A stretch of DNA of 9,725 bases from Paludibacter sp. (GTDB lineage: Bacteria; Bacteroidota; Bacteroidia; Bacteroidales; Paludibacteraceae), in contig JAQTOL010000093.1 of assembly GCA_028748945.1 (NCBI GenBank), forward strand, positions 1-9,725, written 5' to 3'. The position numbers and the translations under genes are program-made. Below the pieces are notes generated by a model. It worked only from the letters and a program-made list of their open reading frames with translations, searched no databases and had not been told where the DNA came from. Below are positions 1 through 5,005 of this stretch, piece by piece (within the stretch, counting starts at the first letter, position 1; every line of letters begins with the position of its first letter).

Positions 1-500
1 ATCCCTACAGCTTTTTTGACCGATTTTAATCCAAAAAGTTCCGGGTCAATCTGATGAAGAGGGACGAAATAACAGGCTTCCACATCGTCAGACGCTTGCA
101 AATTCGTACTATCTTCAAGTTTACAGCCAAAAAACATATCCAGAGTTGGAATGGTCATTCCGCTGTATTCATATAGATTTGGTAACGAAAAAAGATATTG
201 ATATTCTGAAACTGTTGCCTGTAATTCTTCGAGAATTTCACGCTTTAAAGCTTCTTCGGCCGATTCGTCGTCATCAACAAAGCCACCAGGCAAGTCCAAC
301 GTTCCTTTCTCAGGTTCTTTCCCGCGCCGGCAAACCAATAATTCTCCGGATTCATTTAAAATAAAGGCTGCTACAGCAGCCGATGCATTTATATAATAAA
401 CAAAACCACAATCCTGACACCGTTTTGATTTTTCATTGTTTTGGATAAAAAGACTTGAACCACAAGACGGACAGTGTGTGAATAATTTGGAAAAATGCAT
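1..500 (-). CDS. NUDIX hydrolase with N-terminal zinc ribbon (3' end beyond window)
   Basis: The frame starts at the ATG whose first base is 500 and stays open for 166 codons to the window edge, so only the C-terminus is missing. Residues 10-31 hold two Cys pairs (CPSC at 10-13, CQDC at 28-31), a zinc ribbon like that placed before the NUDIX fold in NudC-type proteins. A NUDIX box follows at residues 73-95: Gly73, Glu79, then Arg87-Glu88 and Glu91-Glu92, the metal-binding core that hydrolyses nucleoside diphosphates linked to another group. The usual Gly near the end of the box is Gln94. No signal peptide is seen, so it is probably cytoplasmic. The substrate cannot be told: it could be NADH, ADP-ribose or an oxidised nucleotide. 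It is divergent from the TPR gene and has a good promoter box 30 bases upstream. The family call is firm; the substrate is unknown. Confidence 0.93.
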   Translation of the reverse strand, partial: MHFSKLFTHCPSCGSSLFIQNNEKSKRCQDCGFVYYINASAAVAAFILNESGELLVCRRGKEPEKGTLDLPGGFVDDDESAEEALKREILEELQATVSEYQYLFSLPNLYEYSGMTIPTLDMFFGCKLEDSTNLQASDDVEACYFVPLHQIDPELFGLKSVKKAVG

Positions 501-530
501 AATTAAATATTTTGATGACAGGACTTGATA

Positions 531-538
531 CAAAGATA
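531..538 (-). promoter_or_regulatory. Candidate Bacteroidota -7 box for the NUDIX gene
   Basis: Read on the minus strand this is TATCTTTG, an exact match to the TAnnTTTG -7 element of the Bacteroidota housekeeping sigma factor. It lies about 30 bases upstream of the NUDIX ATG, giving an inferred leader of roughly 20-25 bases. I see no convincing -33 TTTG at the expected distance, but that element is weakly conserved in these bacteria. Confidence 0.5.
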
Positions 539-613
539 CAATTTATTCGTTGTAAAGTTGATTGTAAAAAAGGACAAAGTCAAAAAACCGACAGTGATAC
601 TGATAAAATAAAC

Positions 614-639
614 CTTTGGAATTCAACTTTGGAATTCAA
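614..639. repeat. Perfect 13-bp tandem duplication in the divergent promoter region
   Basis: CTTTGGAATTCAA occurs twice head to tail with no spacer (614-626 and 627-639). Each unit contains the near-palindrome TTGGAATTCAA centred on GAATTC. The pair is bracketed by a 7-bp inverted repeat, TGATAAA at 601-607 and TTTATCA at 642-648. It sits between the divergent NUDIX and TPR promoters. It could be a doubled operator or simply a recent slippage duplication; the sequence alone does not decide. Confidence 0.6.
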
Positions 640-709
640 TCTTTATCAAATATCATTCCTAAAACGGAAAAATATGGGTGTTCGTATATAAAAATTGAGT
701 AATAATGTA

Positions 710-717
710 TAGATTTG
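710..717 (+). promoter_or_regulatory. Candidate upstream -7 box for the TPR-dedA-aroE operon
   Basis: TAGATTTG followed by T matches TAnnTTTG exactly on the plus strand. Transcription would start near 723-725, leaving a leader of about 55 bases before the ATG at 778. No clear -33 element stands at the usual spacing (a TTCG at 681-684 is the nearest resemblance). In an AT-rich gap such matches can also arise by chance. Confidence 0.4.
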
Positions 718-763
718 TTCATAACTTTTAGGTAAGCTGTTTATTTAATTGCATTTAAAATAC

Positions 764-771
764 TATTTTTG
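764..771 (+). promoter_or_regulatory. Second candidate -7 box, abutting the TPR start codon
   Basis: TATTTTTG followed by C is another exact TAnnTTTG match. If used, transcription would begin around 776-779, so the message would be almost leaderless at the ATG at 778 or carry roughly 10 untranslated bases before the ATG at 787. The element overlaps the in-frame TTG at 769, which makes that TTG an unlikely start codon. Confidence 0.4.
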
Positions 772-777
772 CAAAAA

Positions 778-2169
778 ATGAAGCTTATGAGCCGAAAATT
801 ATCCTATTCAGTAGACGATGAATCCATCGATATTATCAAAAGATACGAACAATTTCTTTCCGGATCGGCTTCGGGCTATTTCGATGTAGAGGAACTGGAG
901 AGCATTGTGGAGTATTATCTGAGACGTGGACGAACAAAAGATTGCGCCAAAGCTCTTGAACTTGGGTTACAATTACACCCCAACAGCAATGCTCTTAAAA
1001 CTAAACGGGCCAAAATATTTCTGGCTACCGGAGATGAACAAAAAGCCTTCCGCATCCTGAATTCATTAACCGAGACAAGTGATTACGAAGTAGTATTGCT
1101 TAAAATTGAAGTTCTTATCAAAATGGACCGCTTCATGGAAGCACAAGTATTAAGTAATCAATTGCTGGCTGAAGAAACGGAAGACTTTGACAATGTTTGT
1201 CTGGATATTGCCTTTATTTACCTGGGTCGGGGAGAATACCAAAAAGCATTGGAATTTTTAAAAAAAGGAGATCAGCATAACGATGGGAACATTGATTTGC
1301 TGTTTGAATTGGCTTTTTGTTATGAGCAAGACAACGATTACGAAGAAGCCATAACTGTTTATAACCGGATTATTGACATTGATTCATACACAGACGAAGC
1401 ATGGTTTAATTTGGGTCAGATTTATTTTGCGTTGCAAAATTTCCCAAAAGCCCTCGAAGCCTACGATTTTGCATTAACCATTGACGAAAACGATTCACTT
1501 ACCTGTTTACAAAAAGGGCATGTGCATTTCCAACTCGACCAGTTTGATCAGGCAATTGAAAGTTATTTAGAATATAAACGAATGACTGCAAATATTTGGG
1601 AAACCGATATTTTCATTGCTGAATGTTACGAAAAACTCGAACGTTACGAAGAATCCATAACCTATTATCAACAATCCTTAGATGTACATCCTAAAAATTA
1701 CGATGCGCTGACCGGTATCGGTATTTGCCTGTTAGAGTTAGAAAGGTTTACCGAAAGCAAAACCTACATTGATCAGGCTATGGCGTTGGATTCTTCCGCT
1801 TCGGATGTCTGGGTTTATTTGGCTGAGGCTTATATTGGATTGGATGACACCGAAAATGCTTTAGTTGCGTATTTAAAATCTATCAGCATCGATTACAATC
1901 AGGCGGATACATTAATGGCCATTGCCAATATCTATTTGGAAAAAGGCGAATATGATTTAGCTCTGAAATTTTACAGGGATGCTCAAATACAAGACAAAGA
2001 TTTAGAGTATATTAATTTGTTCATCGGAGTTGCCTATTTCAAAAATGACAACATTCTGGATGCGATTCCTTATCTTCAAACTGCAGTACGGGAAAATGAA
2101 CAGGCAGCCGAATTATTTCTTGAACTTTGTCCCGAAGCAATCGATACACTCCTGTTGGACAAGCCTTAA
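778..2169 (+). CDS. Tetratricopeptide repeat (TPR) protein
   Basis: A 463-residue protein built almost wholly of about twelve TPR units of roughly 34 residues, from about residue 36 to 450. The units carry the typical helix-turn-helix pattern, for example LGQIYFALQNFPKALEAY, AECYEKLERYEESITYY and IANIYLEKGEYDLALKFY. There is no signal peptide, membrane segment or catalytic domain, so it is most likely a cytoplasmic scaffold binding other proteins; its partner is unknown. It is acidic, rich in Glu and Asp. I chose the ATG at 778; an in-frame ATG at 787 (protein beginning MSRKLSY) is equally possible, and a TTG at 769 is unlikely because it lies inside a promoter box. It is the first gene of a probable operon, with dedA starting 39 bases after its stop codon. 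Confidence 0.93.
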   Translation: MKLMSRKLSYSVDDESIDIIKRYEQFLSGSASGYFDVEELESIVEYYLRRGRTKDCAKALELGLQLHPNSNALKTKRAKIFLATGDEQKAFRILNSLTETSDYEVVLLKIEVLIKMDRFMEAQVLSNQLLAEETEDFDNVCLDIAFIYLGRGEYQKALEFLKKGDQHNDGNIDLLFELAFCYEQDNDYEEAITVYNRIIDIDSYTDEAWFNLGQIYFALQNFPKALEAYDFALTIDENDSLTCLQKGHVHFQLDQFDQAIESYLEYKRMTANIWETDIFIAECYEKLERYEESITYYQQSLDVHPKNYDALTGIGICLLELERFTESKTYIDQAMALDSSASDVWVYLAEAYIGLDDTENALVAYLKSISIDYNQADTLMAIANIYLEKGEYDLALKFYRDAQIQDKDLEYINLFIGVAYFKNDNILDAIPYLQTAVRENEQAAELFLELCPEAIDTLLLDKP

Positions 2170-2208
2170 TAAAAAGAATAACAATAAAATATCTGATAAT
2201 CCATTTTA

Positions 2209-2928
2209 ATGACTAAGAAAATTATATTCATTTTTTCGCTCGTTTTATTTACTGCCAGCATCCATGCAGCAAAAACAGACACAATAATTAATAACAACAC
2301 CGATACGCTTTCATTTATTCAGCATATCGAAGAATGGTATAAAGAAAACACCAATTACTACAGTATTACAGCTTTAATGGCTTGTGAAAGTTCCGTTCTT
2401 CCGGTTCCATCCGAAATGGTTATTCCACCGGCAGTTTTTGTCGCCATGGAACCCGATAGTGATTTAAATATTTTTCTTATTATTCTTTTCGGAACCATCG
2501 GAGCCTTAATAGGAGCTTCATTTAATTATTTCATGTCCATGTGGTTGGGCAGATTTGTCGTTTACAAGCTGGCTGACAGCAAAGCCGGAAAATTGCTCCT
2601 GTTAAGCAGTGAAAAAATTAAAAAGGCCGAGACATTTTTCAATGATCATGGCAAAACTTCTACCTTTATCGGCCGGTTCATTCCTGTAATCCGACACCTG
2701 ATATCAATTCCGGCCGGATTGGCTAAAATGAATTATTTAAGTTTTATCTTTTATACTACGCTGGGAGCCGGACTTTGGAACTGTATTCTCGCCTTATTGG
2801 GATATATTGCACACGGACAACAAGATGCCATCAATAAATATAGTCACGAATTGTCCTATATTTTTCTGGGAGTCGGTGCTTTGTTACTCGGGTGGTTAAT
2901 AATCAAAAGTATTCGTAAAAAGAAATAA
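2209..2928 (+). CDS. DedA-family (VTT/SNARE-associated domain) membrane protein
   Basis: A 239-residue inner membrane protein. It begins with a signal-peptide-like segment (residues 1-21, ending ASIHA before AKTD). The family core follows: residues 60-71 with Glu60 and the LPVPSE motif (64-69), hydrophobic stretches at about 84-112, 176-201 and 214-232, and the GRFIPVIRHLISIPAG block (155-170) with Arg156, Pro159 and Arg162, which matches the DedA/VTT signature. The C-terminus is a lysine-rich cytoplasmic tail. Known relatives act in envelope homeostasis, and several have been linked to flipping undecaprenyl phosphate or phospholipids; which lipid this one handles is not evident. The open N-terminal extension with a possible cleavable signal is somewhat unusual. 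It lies between the TPR gene and aroE, 9 bases before the latter. Confidence 0.92.
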   Translation: MTKKIIFIFSLVLFTASIHAAKTDTIINNNTDTLSFIQHIEEWYKENTNYYSITALMACESSVLPVPSEMVIPPAVFVAMEPDSDLNIFLIILFGTIGALIGASFNYFMSMWLGRFVVYKLADSKAGKLLLLSSEKIKKAETFFNDHGKTSTFIGRFIPVIRHLISIPAGLAKMNYLSFIFYTTLGAGLWNCILALLGYIAHGQQDAINKYSHELSYIFLGVGALLLGWLIIKSIRKKK

Positions 2929-2937
2929 ACCCATAGT

Positions 2938-3684
2938 ATGAAACAATTTGGTTTAATTGGGTTTCCACTTGGTCATTCGTTCTCAAAAAAATATTTTTCA
3001 GAGAAATTTGAACGTGAATGCATTGATGCCAAATACGACTTGTACGAATTGAGAAGCATTTCCGGTTTCACTTCATTGCTTGAAAACGAAAATCTGTCAG
3101 GCTTGAATGTTACCATACCGTACAAAGTGGAAGTGATTAAATATCTCGACTGGCTGAATGATACGGCAGCAAAAATCGGGGCTGTAAATACCATCAAATT
3201 TATCCATATCAATGGGAAACAGATATTAAAGGGTTACAATACCGATGCTATCGGTTTCGAAAATTCAATTAACCCCCTCCTACTTTCCATTCATAAAAAA
3301 GCACTGATTCTGGGCACAGGTGGTGCTTCAAAAGCCATTGATTATGTACTTAACAACAAGGGCATTGAAACCACTTTTGTATCACGTACTCCAAAATCGG
3401 GAATGTTGACTTACCAACAACTTACGAAAGAAATTCTATCCGAAAACTTAATTATTATCAATGCTTCCCCTGTCGGAACTTTTCCTCATTCCGACGAATG
3501 CCCTGATATTCCATATGAATTCTTAACTGAAAAACATATATTGTTTGATGCCGTTTACAATCCTTCGATAACTTTGTTTATGAAAAAAGGAAAGAAACAG
3601 GGCGCAAAGGTGCTGAACGGTGAAGAGATGCTGAAAGGACAAGCTGTTGCAGCCTGGAAAATCTGGAATTCTGACGAAATTTGA
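2938..3684 (+). CDS. aroE: Shikimate dehydrogenase (NADP+)
   Basis: A 248-residue cytoplasmic enzyme that reduces 3-dehydroshikimate to shikimate, the fourth step of the pathway to chorismate and aromatic amino acids. Shikimate-binding serines lie in GHSFS (Ser14, Ser16); NVTIPYK ends in catalytic Lys63; GAVNTI supplies Asn84; GYNTD supplies the partner Asp103. The dinucleotide fold shows GTGGAS (126-131), and SRTPKS (149-154) fits the NADP-specifying Arg/Thr motif. The C-terminal EEMLKGQ carries conserved Gln235. The NASPVGT motif (175-181) replaces the commoner NxTPxGM, a conservative change. Length is at the short end for the family but complete. It starts 9 bases after the dedA stop codon, so it is almost surely co-transcribed. 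The neighbours give no functional link to the shikimate pathway. Confidence 0.96.
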   Translation: MKQFGLIGFPLGHSFSKKYFSEKFERECIDAKYDLYELRSISGFTSLLENENLSGLNVTIPYKVEVIKYLDWLNDTAAKIGAVNTIKFIHINGKQILKGYNTDAIGFENSINPLLLSIHKKALILGTGGASKAIDYVLNNKGIETTFVSRTPKSGMLTYQQLTKEILSENLIIINASPVGTFPHSDECPDIPYEFLTEKHILFDAVYNPSITLFMKKGKKQGAKVLNGEEMLKGQAVAAWKIWNSDEI

Positions 3685-3719
3685 AACATTTTGTCATTAG
3701 AGAATCATTCATGTTTCAA
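3681..3719. terminator. Weak hairpin between convergent aroE and galM
   Basis: TTGAAACAT (3681-3689) is perfectly complementary to ATGTTTCAA (3711-3719), a 9-bp stem with a 21-base loop that includes the aroE stop codon. It lies in the 67-base gap where aroE and galM converge, a natural place for a bidirectional terminator. The stem is AT-rich, the loop is long and neither side has an immediate U-run, so the call is tentative. Confidence 0.3.
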
Positions 3720-3751
3720 CTACAGGTAATTTTGATGAATCAACAAAAAAT

Positions 3752-4789
3752 TTAAAAAAATCTATATTCTGTACTGTGATTGTATATTTCATCCTTTCGT
3801 AACAAACAGGAAGGGAAATGGGGGTGGTTTGGAGAATCCGGATAAAATTGAGCTTCCAGACAAATACCATCAGCGGGTTGATAATTTATTCCCGATTTTC
3901 CGGGGAGCTTAGAATCTAAAAAACCGGCTGAATAAACCAACACGGAAGGTAAAGTGGTAAAAAGATGAAGCTGACGTCCCGATACCGGTTCAAACAACCT
4001 GGCAGCGGGTTGAGGTTGATCGCTATCTGGCATAATACTAATCGGATAACAATGGTTATATCCCCTGTTCCAGATTAATTGTTGGTTGTTTTCATTTATC
4101 CTTTCATCAACCCGTCTCATCCGGGTAAAATCAAAAGGAGTACCGGTAACGGGAACCAACTTACCGGTAGGAATATAGTTTTCGTTTGTTTCCAGCATTT
4201 CCGTTGAAGGGATCTGAAGTTGATGCTTTAAAATATTTCCGGAACCCCTCAAATTAAAATAAGCATGATTGGTCATGTTCAGGCAGGTATCTTTATCTGT
4301 TGTAGCCCAAAAATTGATTCGGACTTTTAAATCATCTGAAAATGAATAACAAATTCGGATATCAACATTACCCGGGTAACCACCTTCACCATCCGGACTC
4401 TTTAACAAAAATACAACTGCATTTTCCGTTATTTCAGATTCAAAAACCTGAGAATGGAAACCTGAATAACCGCCATGATTTGTATTTTCACCATCGTTTT
4501 TATCCAGAAAATAAGTATGGTTATTCAGGTTGAAACTGGCATTTTTTATTCTGTTTGCAAATCGTCCGACGATACTTCCCATGTAATTGGTATCGGATAA
4601 ATAACCGTTCAGGTTATCATAACCCAATATCACATCTCCAAGGTCACCGTTTTTGTCAGGCATGACAGCTGATACCCAGGTTGCACCATAATTTGTAATT
4701 TGTATGCTTGCTCCTGAATCGTGGCTAATGCTAAACAACCAGACTTCTTTTTCATCCACTAACCCGAAAAACTGTTTTGAAATATTCAT
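3752..4789 (-). CDS. galM: Aldose 1-epimerase (galactose mutarotase family)
   Basis: A 345-residue protein with the full set of mutarotase blocks: GRFANRI (75-81), NHGG (104-107, with His105), TNHAYFNL (173-180, with the catalytic acid His175) and CLEAQFYPDSPN (310-321, with the catalytic base Glu312). It interconverts alpha and beta anomers of free aldoses such as galactose or glucose. It lacks a signal peptide and should be cytoplasmic, acting on sugar after uptake. One conserved position departs from the family: the GYDH motif reads GYNH (243-246), putting Asn245 where an active-site Asp is usual. It follows the family 2 hydrolase gene in the same direction, but a strong terminator lies between them, so it probably has its own promoter; a degenerate -7 box, TGATTTTG on the minus strand at 4825-4832, is the nearest candidate. 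The family call is firm; the preferred sugar is not known. Confidence 0.94.
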   Translation of the reverse strand: MNISKQFFGLVDEKEVWLFSISHDSGASIQITNYGATWVSAVMPDKNGDLGDVILGYDNLNGYLSDTNYMGSIVGRFANRIKNASFNLNNHTYFLDKNDGENTNHGGYSGFHSQVFESEITENAVVFLLKSPDGEGGYPGNVDIRICYSFSDDLKVRINFWATTDKDTCLNMTNHAYFNLRGSGNILKHQLQIPSTEMLETNENYIPTGKLVPVTGTPFDFTRMRRVDERINENNQQLIWNRGYNHCYPISIMPDSDQPQPAARLFEPVSGRQLHLFTTLPSVLVYSAGFLDSKLPGKSGINYQPADGICLEAQFYPDSPNHPHFPSCLLRKDEIYNHSTEYRFF

Positions 4790-4848
4790 TTCGAGACATT
4801 TATTTTAATAGCATTATCGATCTGCAAAATCATACTAAGTAAGATTAC

Positions 4849-4883
4849 TCTATAATCCGACATTACCAAACAATGATTATAGA
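4849..4883. promoter_or_regulatory. Operator-like inverted and direct repeats upstream of galM
   Basis: TCTATAATC (4849-4857) and GATTATAGA (4875-4883) form a perfect 9-bp inverted repeat with a 17-base spacer, 60-95 bases upstream of the galM ATG. Overlapping it, AATGATT occurs twice (4872-4878 and 4883-4889), 11 bases apart, about one helical turn. This geometry suits a dimeric regulator, but no regulator is visible nearby and AT-rich DNA gives such repeats by chance. The rest of the galM upstream gap (4790-4950) holds no gene I can see. Confidence 0.3.
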
Positions 4884-4950
4884 ATGATTTGAAAAATTAA
4901 ATTATCGTTACTGTTTCAAAAAGATAAACATTTTATAACGTGAAATTTAC

Positions 4951-4998
4951 ACAAGAAAAAGAGAGAGTAGACTGCCTGAAAAAAACAGGCAGTCTACT
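4951..4998 (-). terminator. Strong intrinsic terminator of the family 2 hydrolase gene
   Basis: A perfect 13-bp stem pairs 4966-4978 with 4986-4998 around a loop of seven A on the plus strand (seven U in the minus-strand RNA). In the minus-strand direction the stem starts 7 bases after the hydrolase stop codon and is followed by CTCTCTTTTTCTTGT, a pyrimidine tract containing a U-run. This is a classical Rho-independent terminator and should separate the hydrolase transcript from galM. Confidence 0.88.
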
Positions 4999-5005
4999 GA
5001 TAAAA

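Noticed and set aside
146..364. Plus-strand frame of 72 residues
   Set aside because: It lies antisense within the NUDIX gene, whose zinc ribbon and NUDIX box are clear on the other strand; the plus-strand product has no recognisable features.
550..568. TTGTAAA repeated at 550-556 and 562-568
   Set aside because: Seven-base AT-rich repeats are expected by chance in a gap of this composition, and it does not line up with a promoter element.
2973..3212. Minus-strand frame of 79 residues inside aroE
   Set aside because: It is antisense to a gene with all catalytic motifs present and has no start context or recognisable domain.
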